DNA from: Planctomycetaceae bacterium
Lineage (GTDB): Bacteria; Planctomycetota; Planctomycetia; Pirellulales; Pirellulaceae
Assembly: GCA_018660825.1 (NCBI GenBank)
Contig: JABJJO010000221.1
Location: forward strand, 1-44,708
DNA: 44,708 bases
Direction: 5' to 3'
Each line of letters starts with the position of its first letter. The first letter of the stretch is position 1. Shown in pieces: positions 32,623-42,987 of this stretch. The translations under genes were made by a program, and so were the position numbers. The notes beneath the pieces were generated by a model. The model ran no database searches and was not told the origin of the DNA. It saw nothing but the letters and a program-made list of their open reading frames with translations.

Positions 32623-33558
32623 TTAATGGTCGTGTCCCGCATGACCTTCTTGTACATCATGTTCGTGCGAGTCGTGTTGCTGATGCTCGTCAGGTGCAGG
32701 ATGATCGTGCGAGTGCATCGACTCAATGCCCACTGCTAACAGTAATCCCAGTATCAGAGCAGCCGTTAATTTCCCGCGATCATGCGAGTGAAAAGCAACC
32801 TCTGGTAACAAGTCACTCAAGGCAATACACAAAAAGAAACCGGCAGAAAATGCTAAGGCAATACCAACGAGCGTCTCATGTTCACCCGCAAATTGCTCTG
32901 CACCGAACCAAAACAATACGGCACCCAATGGGCATATTAGTGCGAACACGATATTGATCATCGTCCGCATGCGTGACGACCACGAAGCAGCGTGCATCAG
33001 AGAAGTAATGGCGAGTGCATCGAGTGGTTTATGCAAGAACACAACTAAGAAAGTACCGAGCCCTAAAAATATCGCTCCTGTTGCACCGTGTCCAATCTCG
33101 GCAGTTACACTCGCAGAAATTGCCACTCCGTCAAGCAACGAGTGAATTGCAAGTCCAACGAACAATCCGATCCAGCTGAATTGATGAGCATCACTTTTTG
33201 ATTCATCACCCCCAACAGGTTCATGGTGGTGATCATGTTCACAATCATGCCCGTCAGTGGCAGCATGCGAGTGCACGTGAAAGACTCGTAACAAGAAAAA
33301 CATCACCAGCAACCCACCCAACATTGCCCCGCCGGCTAATGATGCGGATTTTAGGTGTTCCAAAGAAGCGGGCAGCATATGCAACAACGCAACGCCTAGC
33401 ATCACACCGGAAACCAAACTCATCATCAATTGCCGCTTAAGATGATTCAGTTTCACCAGCGATGGCAACCAACCACCGGCCAACGATGCAGCAATGGTAA
33501 ATACGCAATAAACAATAATAGTTACAAACGGTGACATAACCCTAAATTGTAGGGGCAC
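32623..33558 (-). CDS. ZIP-family divalent metal transporter with His-rich loop and tail
   Basis: 311 residues from a GTG with GGAG seven bases upstream (33566-33569), which supports it over the ATG at 33537. Eight membrane helices are expected. Helices 4 and 5 carry the ZIP metal-site motifs HSLLDGVAIS and HKPLDALAI. The loop before helix 4 is rich in histidine (HVHSHAATDGHDCEHDHHHE), and the C-terminal tail is mostly His, Asp and Glu (HSHDHPAPDEHQQHDSHEHD). ZIP proteins move Zn(II), Fe(II) or Mn(II) into the cytoplasm; the His clusters favour zinc. It is convergent with the DUF3365 gene and completes a metal-handling region, although no shared regulation is visible. Confidence 0.88.
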   Translation of the reverse strand: MPLQFRVMSPFVTIIVYCVFTIAASLAGGWLPSLVKLNHLKRQLMMSLVSGVMLGVALLHMLPASLEHLKSASLAGGAMLGGLLVMFFLLRVFHVHSHAATDGHDCEHDHHHEPVGGDESKSDAHQFSWIGLFVGLAIHSLLDGVAISASVTAEIGHGATGAIFLGLGTFLVVFLHKPLDALAITSLMHAASWSSRMRTMINIVFALICPLGAVLFWFGAEQFAGEHETLVGIALAFSAGFFLCIALSDLLPEVAFHSHDRGKLTAALILGLLLAVGIESMHSHDHPAPDEHQQHDSHEHDVQEGHAGHDH

Positions 33559-33565
33559 CGATAAG

Positions 33566-33569
33566 CTCC
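33566..33569 (-). promoter_or_regulatory. Shine-Dalgarno fixing the GTG start of the ZIP gene
   Basis: GGAG on the minus strand, seven bases before GTG 33558. The ATG at 33537 has only GGG about two bases away, too close to act. Confidence 0.55.
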
Positions 33570-33649
33570 GTCACCCCCTTGCCTAAGACACCAGCCTTCG
33601 ATGCCATCACGTCTAGAATTAACATTTGCCACTACGACGTTTCCCAAGA

Positions 33650-35668
33650 CTAAATCGAGTCAATCGACTCAATATGCTTTGCCGGCGCTGCTCTCACCTT
33701 TTTTCCGTTGAGCATGGTACCGATGGGCGTGTACCTGACCAAATATTCATACATCACCAGTAAAGTAACCGTACAAACCGTACAAACCAATACAAACTTG
33801 AGCGTCCCGTCCAGATCCCAGTCACTAATGAACCATTGCAGCCAGATCATCAAAGGAAGGTGAGCTAGATAGAGCCAATAGGACGAGTCGGAAATATAAC
33901 GCATCCATTTGTTCTCCGCTGACATCAGTTTGCGAAACAAACCAATGAGACCAAACGTCATCAACCAAACATACAACACCTGAATAACAACCGAGATCGT
34001 TTGCTGCAGGAACTTGGGCATATCTTCAAAAATCCCCGCATCTCCGGTTTCAATTCCCGCTCCAATGAAGAACAACAACAGGGCAACAGGCAGGGTAATA
34101 TACCAACGACTTCCCAATTCCCCTCGGATGTCCGCGCAGTCAAAATAAAGCGCTCCAAATCCAAAGAAAATTGCATAGTAAAACAGTAAATGTGGGAAAG
34201 GAATCAAACCGACCGATGTATCCGGACCAAACCCGGGGCCCATAAACGCTTGCGGAATGATCGTAACAGGAACTAACCACAGATACCTTAACGGTGACAC
34301 GATCAGCAAGTTTGGTAAGGACTCAATACCAACAAGTTTTGCAAACATGGCATAGACAGCAAACCCACCTACTAACCAACACAGGAACCACAGAAACCAC
34401 AGGTGGTGAAAAACAGGGGTGAGCATTGCATGAAATCCAGTCTTTACATTCCAAAAATCCCCCAGCACGATCCACCAATAGACTTCGGTAAGGCTTGGTA
34501 TCTCTTCTCGATCCTTGCCGACGCCCGCCTCAACCTTTAAAACTGATGCCATTTCGGGACGCGATTTACGAACATCGTGTTGTCGAACATCAATGGTCAT
34601 CAGCGCGGCAATATAATCAACCGCTCCACCTTGTTCTTTGGTAAATGGACGCGTCACGTAATCGGTTGCTTTTTCACCCTTGTTATTCCTAATCGTCACA
34701 TCGACTTGATAATCCATCAGTACCCGAACAACATCGACACGTCCAAAAAACACAGCCCCATGTAACGCTGTTCCCCCATCCTCATTTTGAGCGTTCACGT
34801 CGGCTCCTGCCTCAAGCAACAACGTTGCTACCTGCGGATGCCCAAAAATCGATGCAATGCTCAAGGCCGTCGCAGTATCCCGTCGTTGCCCAGGGTCTGC
34901 TCCCTGCTCCAACAACTGACCAACCAGCTCATGATCACCACGTTTGATCGCATCAAAAAAATCGCCTTCGACCCAAACCTCACAACTGCTGGGCTTGTCC
35001 GATTCGGACTCCTTCATGGCAGTTTCGAGGGCTTCAACGACCTGAGGGTGTTGGAAAATTCTCGCTGTCTCCAAAGCGGTTACGTTATCCAGATTACGGT
35101 AAAACAAGTCCGCTCCCTCAGCAATCAAGAACTCGACCGCTTCCGTTTGCCCAACAGAGGCCGCCACAATCAGAGGCGTCGATTGTCGCTCTTGGTCACG
35201 AGCATTGATATCCACGCCACTTTTGAGAATTTCCTTCAGTGCCGCAACATCTCCAAATACCGCCGCCCACCAAATATTCGCGTCGTCACTCACCTCCTTC
35301 TTTAGCACTTCTGGCTGACGAGCCACCATTTCTGAAACCCAGTTCATCGCTGGGATGACTGTTACCAAGCCAACCATACAAGGCAAAAAGATTCTTAGAA
35401 AACGATGTTTCAGCAGACTTTGCAATCCACGTTTTCGCCAAAGCATGGCAGTAAAAAAACCACTCACTAGGAAAAACAAAGGCATGCGAAAACCATGAAT
35501 CATCGCAAAAACCGATCCCAACCACGGTGCCTGATTCGCATCCTGCACAGCCCACGGGAATCCCGTATAGGCTAACAACCCGTGCAACGCGATTCCTAAC
35601 AACATCGCAATCGCTCGCAAAGCATCTAAATCATGTCTGCGTGAAAATGATTCTGGTGGACTGCTCAT
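33650..35668 (-). CDS. Membrane acyltransferase (acyltransferase-3/OpgC-like) interrupted by an ankyrin-repeat block
   Basis: 672 residues. Helix 1 (about 15-35) has the acyltransferase-3 R-X10-H motif (Arg18, His29); helix 2 (about 55-75) has FRMPLFFLVSGFF. A basic loop (RKRGLQSLLKHRFLRIFLP) and helix 3 (about 93-110) follow. Residues about 130-345 form ankyrin repeats (STPLIVAASVGQTEAVEFLIAEGAD; TALSIASIFGHPQVATLLLEAGADVNAQNEDGGTALHGA). The transferase resumes at about 415 (HHLWFLWFLCWLVGG) with the remaining helices and SYWLYLAHLPLMIW. By the positive-inside rule the repeats would be periplasmic. The substrate is unknown; relatives acylate glucans or polysaccharides. No frame break is seen, so this is one protein, about 250 residues longer than usual. 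Confidence 0.85.
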   Translation of the reverse strand: MSSPPESFSRRHDLDALRAIAMLLGIALHGLLAYTGFPWAVQDANQAPWLGSVFAMIHGFRMPLFFLVSGFFTAMLWRKRGLQSLLKHRFLRIFLPCMVGLVTVIPAMNWVSEMVARQPEVLKKEVSDDANIWWAAVFGDVAALKEILKSGVDINARDQERQSTPLIVAASVGQTEAVEFLIAEGADLFYRNLDNVTALETARIFQHPQVVEALETAMKESESDKPSSCEVWVEGDFFDAIKRGDHELVGQLLEQGADPGQRRDTATALSIASIFGHPQVATLLLEAGADVNAQNEDGGTALHGAVFFGRVDVVRVLMDYQVDVTIRNNKGEKATDYVTRPFTKEQGGAVDYIAALMTIDVRQHDVRKSRPEMASVLKVEAGVGKDREEIPSLTEVYWWIVLGDFWNVKTGFHAMLTPVFHHLWFLWFLCWLVGGFAVYAMFAKLVGIESLPNLLIVSPLRYLWLVPVTIIPQAFMGPGFGPDTSVGLIPFPHLLFYYAIFFGFGALYFDCADIRGELGSRWYITLPVALLLFFIGAGIETGDAGIFEDMPKFLQQTISVVIQVLYVWLMTFGLIGLFRKLMSAENKWMRYISDSSYWLYLAHLPLMIWLQWFISDWDLDGTLKFVLVCTVCTVTLLVMYEYLVRYTPIGTMLNGKKVRAAPAKHIESIDSI

Positions 35669-35863
35669 AAATACGTAGCTTCTAAGGTGCTTAATTCATA
35701 ACAAAGTAAGATAATAAATATTCGGTCAACAGCGAATTTAGTGCCCCATCCATATTTCTCACATTCACAGTAACACAACCACTAATTGTTGTAACCAGTT
35801 TATGCTGTTAAATTGAAATGCTTAACCACCCACATTATCCTCTTGTAATCTAAGATTTCACAC

Positions 35864-38113
35864 ATGACCGCTGACAGCCCCAAAATAATCTACACCAAAA
35901 CAGATGAAGCTCCAGCGTTGGCGACACAATCATTATTGCCCATCGTCCGTGCCTTCACACGATCTTCGGGCATCACCATTGAGCTCAAGGATATTTCGCT
36001 TGTTGGAAGAATTCTGGCAGCCTTCAGTAATCAACTCCCCTTAGAACAACAACAAGTTGACGCACTTGCCGAACTTGGAGCCCTCGCCAAAACACCTTCT
36101 GCCAACATCATTAAGCTACCCAACATCAGTGCCTCAGTTCCACAACTTAAGACGGCCATCGCTGAATTGCAATCTCACGGCTATGCGATACCAGATTTTC
36201 CCGAAGAGCCGGAAACCGATGCCGACAAAGAAACTCGCGCTCGCTATGCCAAAGTTCTCGGCAGTGCTGTAAATCCAGTTCTCCGCGAAGGCAATTCAGA
36301 CCGTCGCGTGGCAGCTCCTGTCAAAGAATACGCCAGAAACAACCCGCACAGCATGGGCGCATGGAGTAGTGATTCAAAAACACATGTTGCCCACATGTCG
36401 GGTAATGATTTTTTTGGTAGCGAACAATCTCATGTAATGGCAACCGCCACCGCCGTTAGCATCGTCCTCGTTGCCGATGATGGTAGCTCAACATCGCTGA
36501 AGGAAAACCTGCAACTCTTACCAGGCGAAGTCATCGATGCCTCGGTCATTAGCTGCACCACGCTTAAGTCATTTTTTGCTGAGGCCATGGACGATGCTCG
36601 CAGCCAAGACATTTTGCTTTCTCTACATATGAAAGCGACCATGATGAAAGTCTCCGATCCCATCATTTTTGGACATGCCGTCGATGTCTATTACGCAGAC
36701 GTATTCACCAAACACGCCGCAATACTTGAACCTCTGAACATCGACACCCGCAACGGCATTGGCGATCTGTATAGCAAAATCAGTGAACTTACCGTGGAAC
36801 AACAAGCTGAAGTCCAAGCTGACATCAAGGCACTTTCTGCAACTCGACCACGACTCGCCATGGTCGATTCAGACCGTGGCATCACCAACCTCCACGTTCC
36901 CAGTGACGTAATTATTGATGCCTCAATGCCAGCAGCGATTCGCTCCTCGGGTCAAATGTGGGGCCCCGATGGCCAACTTGCGGATACTAAAGCAATGATT
37001 CCCGACCGTTGCTATGCGCGGATCTACCAAACAGTCATCGACTTCTGTAAACAAAATGGTGCCTTTAATGTGACCACGATGGGCAACGTTGCCAATGTTG
37101 GTTTGATGGCACAAAAAGCAGAAGAGTATGGGTCACATGATAAGACTTTTGAAATCCCTCATGCCGGAACCGTACAAGTGATTGATACTGACGGCACAAC
37201 ATTACTTGAACACACCGTCAGTGCAGGTGACATTTGGCGAATGTGTCAAACCAAAGATGAGCCAATCAAAGATTGGGTTCGCCTCGCGGTCAGTCGTGCT
37301 CGCGCCACCGGATCAACTACGATTTTCTGGCTCGACAGCGACCGCGCTCACGACAACAACCTCATCGCCAAAGTCAACGAATATCTACCACTGCATGACA
37401 CCACTGGACTTGATATTCAAATTCTATCGACCACCGCAGCAATGCAATTAACTTGCCAACGGTGCCGCGATGGACTCGACACAGTATCCGTTACCGGCAA
37501 CGTACTACGAGACTACCTAACCGACCTGTTTCCAATCATCGAATTAGGGACCAGTGCAAAAATGCTGTCGATCGTGCCTCTGCTATCCGGCGGCGGACTT
37601 TATGAAACCGGTGCCGGTGGTTCTGCCCCCAAGCATGTGCAACAATTTCAAACTGAAAATCACCTGCGTTGGGATTCACTCGGTGAATTCCTCGCAATCG
37701 GAGTTTCCTTGGAAGAACTAGCTGAAAAAACCGATAACAAAAAGCTTACACTTGTCGCCGCCGCATTAAATCAAGCTAGTAGTCAATATCTAACGGAAAA
37801 CCGCTCGCCATCTCGAAAAGTAAATGAACTGGACAATCGTGGTAGCCATTTCTATCTAGCACTTTACTGGGCTCAGACGCTGGCAACTCAAACTGCTTGC
37901 CCTGAATTGCAAGCAGAGTTTTTGCCATTGGCAACAACACTCGCTGAAAATGAACAAACGATCGTCGATCAACTCATTGCCGTGCAAGGTGAAGCTGTCG
38001 ACCTCGGTGGATATTATCACCCCTGCGAACAATCAGTTGTTACGGCCATGCGACCGAGCACCATTTTCAACGATGCCATCGATGGATTTTCTGGCGACGG
38101 CAACGAACACTAG
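35864..38113 (+). CDS. icd: NADP-dependent isocitrate dehydrogenase, monomeric type
   Basis: 749 residues, the normal length for the monomeric (IDH-II) form and nearly twice that of the dimeric enzyme. The N-terminus ([26 protein letters not shown]), [12 protein letters not shown], the [19 protein letters not shown] segment that contacts isocitrate and metal, and ATTMG-like and WLDSDRAHD stretches are all family-specific. It converts isocitrate and NADP+ to 2-oxoglutarate, CO2 and NADPH in the cytoplasm (TCA cycle). No strong SD is visible. It precedes the aldo/keto reductase gene by 46 bp; nearby PutA also feeds glutamate/2-oxoglutarate metabolism, though on the other strand. Confidence 0.94.
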   Translation: MTADSPKIIYTKTDEAPALATQSLLPIVRAFTRSSGITIELKDISLVGRILAAFSNQLPLEQQQVDALAELGALAKTPSANIIKLPNISASVPQLKTAIAELQSHGYAIPDFPEEPETDADKETRARYAKVLGSAVNPVLREGNSDRRVAAPVKEYARNNPHSMGAWSSDSKTHVAHMSGNDFFGSEQSHVMATATAVSIVLVADDGSSTSLKENLQLLPGEVIDASVISCTTLKSFFAEAMDDARSQDILLSLHMKATMMKVSDPIIFGHAVDVYYADVFTKHAAILEPLNIDTRNGIGDLYSKISELTVEQQAEVQADIKALSATRPRLAMVDSDRGITNLHVPSDVIIDASMPAAIRSSGQMWGPDGQLADTKAMIPDRCYARIYQTVIDFCKQNGAFNVTTMGNVANVGLMAQKAEEYGSHDKTFEIPHAGTVQVIDTDGTTLLEHTVSAGDIWRMCQTKDEPIKDWVRLAVSRARATGSTTIFWLDSDRAHDNNLIAKVNEYLPLHDTTGLDIQILSTTAAMQLTCQRCRDGLDTVSVTGNVLRDYLTDLFPIIELGTSAKMLSIVPLLSGGGLYETGAGGSAPKHVQQFQTENHLRWDSLGEFLAIGVSLEELAEKTDNKKLTLVAAALNQASSQYLTENRSPSRKVNELDNRGSHFYLALYWAQTLATQTACPELQAEFLPLATTLAENEQTIVDQLIAVQGEAVDLGGYYHPCEQSVVTAMRPSTIFNDAIDGFSGDGNEH

Positions 38114-38159
38114 GATTCCCAACACCCGCTTGCAAATCTAAACCTAGTGAACCGTAACC

Positions 38160-39044
38160 ATGCTCAAAATCAACTCGCTCGGATCCACCAAATTGCCCGT
38201 CACTTGTCTGGGCTATGGCAGCATGGGATTGCGCGGCCCAGCCACATGGGGAGTGCGAACCGTCACTGAAGAGGCCGCCGATCAATTCCTCAACCAAGTA
38301 CTCGATACGGGTATAAACTTTATTGATACTTCGCCTGATTATGGTGCCAGCGAAGAACGTATCGGCAAGTATATTGGCTCACGGCGCAACGAGTTCTTTC
38401 TTGCCACAAAGTGCGGATGCGACTATCAACAACATACCGACCACATCGAAATCATTCACACTTGGTCTGCGGACGTACTCAAGCGTAACATCGAGACAAG
38501 CCTCACAAGGCTGCAAACAGACTGCATCGATTTATTGCAATTCCACGGTGGCGACGCTGATTCGATTCAACAAGCAGGCCTCGTTGATACGCTCATCGAG
38601 TTCCGAGAGCAGGGTATAATTCGATTCTTAGGATCATCAAGTTCCATTCCGAATCTAGCAGGCATGATTGATATGGGAGTGTTTGACACATTCCAAATCC
38701 CCTATTCCTGTTTAGCGCCGCAACACCACGACTTGATTTCGCAAGCAGCAGCAACGGGTGCTGGTATTATCATCCGCGGTGGCATCGCACATGGCGGACC
38801 CGACGCCGTGATCGAGCGGCCTGCACTAAACGATTTCTGGCTGCAAGCAAACCTCGACGAATTATTGCCAACCGGCATGACGCGTGCCGAACTCATTCTG
38901 AGATTTACATTATCTCACCCCCATGTCGACACCGTGATCGCCGGGACTTGCAATACTAAACACCTTCAGGAAAACATCGCTAGCGCCTCTGCCGGTCCCC
39001 TACCAGAAGACCTCTACCGCGAAATCAAACAACGTGTGATGTAA
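38160..39044 (+). CDS. Aldo/keto reductase
   Basis: 294 residues of a TIM-barrel AKR. The catalytic tetrad is visible: Asp56 in NFIDTSPDYG, Tyr61, Lys84 in LATKCG and His129 in LLQFHGGD. NADPH-binding features near the end (TVIAGTCNTKHLQENI) are present. The enzyme should reduce aldehydes or ketones, or oxidise sugars, in the cytoplasm; the sequence does not show which. It follows the isocitrate dehydrogenase gene in the same direction, 46 bp away, so co-transcription is possible. It is convergent with putA, with 13 bp between the stops. Confidence 0.88.
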   Translation: MLKINSLGSTKLPVTCLGYGSMGLRGPATWGVRTVTEEAADQFLNQVLDTGINFIDTSPDYGASEERIGKYIGSRRNEFFLATKCGCDYQQHTDHIEIIHTWSADVLKRNIETSLTRLQTDCIDLLQFHGGDADSIQQAGLVDTLIEFREQGIIRFLGSSSSIPNLAGMIDMGVFDTFQIPYSCLAPQHHDLISQAAATGAGIIIRGGIAHGGPDAVIERPALNDFWLQANLDELLPTGMTRAELILRFTLSHPHVDTVIAGTCNTKHLQENIASASAGPLPEDLYREIKQRVM

Positions 39045-39057
39045 CCCACCCTGTTAT

Positions 39058-42000
39058 TTATAACGGTTCGACACGAATCTCTATCGCGCGTTTCCCAAGA
39101 TTTCCGTAGCGATGGTAATCATCCGACACACTCTGCTCTCGGACATTCCACAGCAATTCAATTCGCCCATTCACCAAAACGGGGGCATCCATCACAACAA
39201 CATTATGCTCATCGAAAACTCTGCGAGCATCATCTTCCACAGCAGACGGCTGTGCGTAACGAACTCGTGAAACTTCACCTCGAGCAACTCGGTCAAGTAA
39301 TTCACCATCCGTTTCCACAATTTGAATTGCAGTTTTTTTCCAATGCCGAGTAAAATCAATCAACACCTGCAGCAGTTCTTCATGCACGCCAGCAGCATGG
39401 CTCAACATGACTCGTGCTCCAACAGCATGAGCCGCCGCCATCCGCAGCACAATTTCATAAGCTTCATCTCGGCGTGTTACACGGATAACTAAATCTTCCA
39501 CGGGTAAATATCTGCGAATATTATCTTGCCCGATCAAATGAAAATGATCATGGACACGATTGTATTCACTGTGTGCATATTCGTCATAGCTAGTCAAAGC
39601 CTGAATGATGATCTGCTTGGCGGTTGCCTTAATATCCGACCGTCGAGCTTCAAGTAAAGTCGTGCCGAACTCTGCTAACTCTTGATTATGCATGTTCTTC
39701 AAATCTGCCGTGACATCGATGAGCCAAGTCCGGAACTTCATCAGTTGAGTCACATAGTTTGGTCCACCCGCTTTAATTCCAGCTCCAATAGACGAAGCCC
39801 CAAAACCACCAAACGGTTGCCGCAACACAATCGCTCCTGTTGTAGGCCGATTCACATACAAGTTCCCTGCAACAATATTTGCTTTCCAATACTCCTGCTC
39901 TCGATCATCTAACGTTTCAATCCCCGCCGTCAAACCGTACCCCGTTTCATTGGCTAACGTAACAGCGTGCTCGAGTGACTCCGCTAACATCACTCCTAAT
40001 ATTGGCCCAAATAATTCTGTACGGTGGACGAAACTGTTGGCCGTGACACCCATTTTGATTCCTGGTGAAACTAAACATTTATTGTTCTTATCGATCCGAG
40101 GTTCCAGTAACCACGACTCACCCTCTTCCGAATTCAAAAGTGCTTTATATAAATCTCCTGACGGCGGGTTAATTAAAGGACCAATACGCGTTTCTAACTG
40201 CCACGCACTACCCACAGTTAAACTTGAAGCGGCATCGCGTAATAATTCCAAAAATGCTTCGTCTTCATACACTCCCTTTTCCAAAATCAACAACGACGTC
40301 GCAGAACACTTTTGTCCAGAATGCCCAAACGCAGAATGTAATACGTGCTTGACGGCCTGTTCCCGGTCCGACAACACGGTGACGATGGTGGTGTTCTTGC
40401 CACCCGTTTCTGCTAGCAAACGAGCCCGCGGGGTCTGTTGCTGAATCAGTTTGGCAGCTGCGGTACTTCCCGTGAAGATAATTGAATCGACTTTATCCGA
40501 CGCAGTTAGTTGCACTCCACCCGCAGCACCGCGACACGGTGCAAATTGCAAGACTTTCTTAGACACACCTGCTTCCCAAAAACACTCACATAATCTCCTA
40601 GCCGTTAGCACCGTCTCCGATGATGGTTTTAAGATAACGGTATTTCCAGCAGCCAATGCGGCGGCAACTCCGCCACACGGAATTGCTATCGGAAAATTCC
40701 AAGGTGAAATAACTAACGCCATACCTCGAGGACTAGCTGATAAGTCCTGCATCTCTTCAATGTGCACGACCGACTTGCGGTAAAACTCAACAAAATCCAC
40801 CGCTTCAGAGACTTCGGCGTCAGCTTCGAGAATTAGTTTACCTCCTTCGGCGAGTGCGATTTCAATCAAATCTCGGCGACTGCGACGGATTTCATTGGCG
40901 ACGTCACGCAATATCGCAGAACGTTCTTTAGCGGTGGTCTTTCGCCATGATGTCTCATCAACATCCGCACATTTTAGTGCTAAATCAATTGCCGATTCTT
41001 CGGCTGCCGTCCAAGTGCCTACGTGCTGAGTCGGCCGCGAAGGGTCCGTAGAATTAAACAGATGCGTAGCTTGGATATCCTCCTCACCTGCAATGATTGG
41101 AGTCACAACCCGTGGTTCTGCTTGGAGTCCACTGGCAATTATTTCTTGTGCCCACCGAGCGTTGTCCGGAAGTGAAAAATCCGTATCTGGTTCATTGACC
41201 AATTGATCCCACCGCCAATTATCTAATGTGCTTTCAAATACTTCCGTCGTTCGATTTTGAGTTCGCCGACTACCAATGGGTAAATGCGATATCAATTCAA
41301 ATGATTCAATAAATTTCTGCCGTAACATCACCCAATTAGCCGAACCTGGTTTGAGATGAAAAGCGTAACGCAGGAAATTACTGGCACCCGTGTTTTCATC
41401 GAGTCGTCTAACAAGATACCCAATCGCATTGATGAACTTCTCTTTTTTACAGGCTGGAGCATATAGCAAAATATTATCAACATGTTCGGACATCGCCCGC
41501 CGCAAATGATTAGCCATACCTTCGAGCATTTCGAACTGCACACAATCCAGTACATCTCGCTCCGTCGCCAACACCATCGCATACGCTATATCAAGCAAGT
41601 TGTGAGATGCGACGCCGACGTTTACCGCGCGAGCGTGCTGGGGCTGTAATGCATAGTCGAGCATGCGTTTATAATTTGCGTCAGTCTGTAATTTCGTCTT
41701 AAACGGACTTTGTGGCCAACCACGCAGCGATGCATCAACGCGTTCCATTTCAAGATTCGCACCTTTAACTAAACGAACCGTTGTCACCGCGCCACCGTTG
41801 GCAACACGTTGCAACGCCCATTGCACCAGTTGTTTTTGCACACCAAACGAATCGGGGATGTACGTCTGTAACGCAATACCAGAACGGGCTTGCTCAAATC
41901 CAGGTGCCGACAACGCACGCACAAAAGCCTCAAAGGTAATGGACATATCACGAAACTCTTCCATGTCCAGATAAACCATTTTACTTACGTTCACTTCCTC

Positions 42001-42735
42001 ACCCTGATAAATTTCGTCTCGTGCGATCTCAAACAAACTCTGCATTCGCGCCGCAACCACCGCTATCGTGGATTCGCGGGCCAGATGGTTAATTTGCGAA
42101 TATAGAGTCGAGATTTTCACGGACAAGACTTCCAGTGCCGGATTTCGTAACGCTTTCTGGTAACTTTCAATCCGCTCGAGTGACTGTTTTTCACCAATTA
42201 GTGATTCACCCAATAAATTCACGTTCATGCGTATTCCCTGAACACGACGATCTGCCAGATGCTTGTTCAAATGTTCCGTCTCAGCCGGCAGGACAACGTT
42301 GGAGGTTTCATGCCGCATCTTCTTTTTGACCAGTGGCATCGAAACACTCGGCAAGAAGCTGCCAAACAGTTTGAAGTTTTGCAGCATCAATTTGTCGAAC
42401 GGACTGAAGAATCCAGGGATACCCTGGACATCTAAAATATGTACAAGCTGGTCGGCTGAGCGATGAAGACTGCTCGAACGAAACACCTGATCTGTCATTT
42501 GAACAAGCGTCGCACGATCAGCTGGATTTCTTATCAGCTTGTCAAACTCTTCTTGTTGTTCTTTTTCGACAGATGTCAGTAATTCATTGGCACGCGATTG
42601 CAGAAAAGCAGCCAAGGCAGCAGCACGCTGGATACGTGTGTTTTGATCCAGTGCCTTTCCAGACTCAACACCAAATTCACTCAATAATAGATCTTTGATG
42701 CCTAGCGGTTCATCATTGCCTAATTGTTGTGCCAT
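39058..42735 (-). CDS. putA: Bifunctional proline dehydrogenase / L-glutamate gamma-semialdehyde dehydrogenase
   Basis: 1225 residues from the ATG at 42735, which has GGAAAGA upstream; the frame reaches a TTG at 42765 that lacks one. An FAD-binding proline dehydrogenase barrel covers about 150-480 (RLVKGANLEMERVDASLRGWPQSPF, Lys324 region). The aldehyde dehydrogenase covers about 520-1000, with Glu776 in LAETGGKN and nucleophile Cys810 in HSGQKCSA, 34 residues apart as in the family. A C-terminal tail of about 200 residues follows. There is no N-terminal ribbon-helix-helix, so it should not repress itself as E. coli PutA does. It oxidises proline to glutamate in two steps with substrate channelling. 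Confidence 0.94.
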   Translation of the reverse strand: MAQQLGNDEPLGIKDLLLSEFGVESGKALDQNTRIQRAAALAAFLQSRANELLTSVEKEQQEEFDKLIRNPADRATLVQMTDQVFRSSSLHRSADQLVHILDVQGIPGFFSPFDKLMLQNFKLFGSFLPSVSMPLVKKKMRHETSNVVLPAETEHLNKHLADRRVQGIRMNVNLLGESLIGEKQSLERIESYQKALRNPALEVLSVKISTLYSQINHLARESTIAVVAARMQSLFEIARDEIYQGEEVNVSKMVYLDMEEFRDMSITFEAFVRALSAPGFEQARSGIALQTYIPDSFGVQKQLVQWALQRVANGGAVTTVRLVKGANLEMERVDASLRGWPQSPFKTKLQTDANYKRMLDYALQPQHARAVNVGVASHNLLDIAYAMVLATERDVLDCVQFEMLEGMANHLRRAMSEHVDNILLYAPACKKEKFINAIGYLVRRLDENTGASNFLRYAFHLKPGSANWVMLRQKFIESFELISHLPIGSRRTQNRTTEVFESTLDNWRWDQLVNEPDTDFSLPDNARWAQEIIASGLQAEPRVVTPIIAGEEDIQATHLFNSTDPSRPTQHVGTWTAAEESAIDLALKCADVDETSWRKTTAKERSAILRDVANEIRRSRRDLIEIALAEGGKLILEADAEVSEAVDFVEFYRKSVVHIEEMQDLSASPRGMALVISPWNFPIAIPCGGVAAALAAGNTVILKPSSETVLTARRLCECFWEAGVSKKVLQFAPCRGAAGGVQLTASDKVDSIIFTGSTAAAKLIQQQTPRARLLAETGGKNTTIVTVLSDREQAVKHVLHSAFGHSGQKCSATSLLILEKGVYEDEAFLELLRDAASSLTVGSAWQLETRIGPLINPPSGDLYKALLNSEEGESWLLEPRIDKNNKCLVSPGIKMGVTANSFVHRTELFGPILGVMLAESLEHAVTLANETGYGLTAGIETLDDREQEYWKANIVAGNLYVNRPTTGAIVLRQPFGGFGASSIGAGIKAGGPNYVTQLMKFRTWLIDVTADLKNMHNQELAEFGTTLLEARRSDIKATAKQIIIQALTSYDEYAHSEYNRVHDHFHLIGQDNIRRYLPVEDLVIRVTRRDEAYEIVLRMAAAHAVGARVMLSHAAGVHEELLQVLIDFTRHWKKTAIQIVETDGELLDRVARGEVSRVRYAQPSAVEDDARRVFDEHNVVVMDAPVLVNGRIELLWNVREQSVSDDYHRYGNLGKRAIEIRVEPL

Positions 42736-42904
42736 GTTAGTTCTTTCCGAGACGCACGCAAACAATATTCATTGAATTTTTTTAACAAACCAATGGTACG
42801 CATGAGGGTAACAGCGAGTTGCAGTTTTACAACCTTTTTTTAAATCAATTTGGTCAACTTTTTTCATCATTTAAAACATCCTCAAATTCCAATAACTGTA
42901 ACCG

Positions 42905-42934
42905 TTAACATCGCTCAACCTAAAATGCTATAAT
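42905..42934 (+). promoter_or_regulatory. Sigma70-type promoter with extended -10 for the ceramidase-like gene
   Basis: TTAACA (42905-42910) and TATAAT (42929-42934) are spaced by 18 bases, with TGC directly before the -10. Transcription should start near 42941, about 47 bases before the ATG at 42988. Confidence 0.6.
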
Positions 42935-42987
42935 CAAGAAAACAACCAAGCAAAACCGTCCTGCATTCCTCTACAAGTAATTATCTT

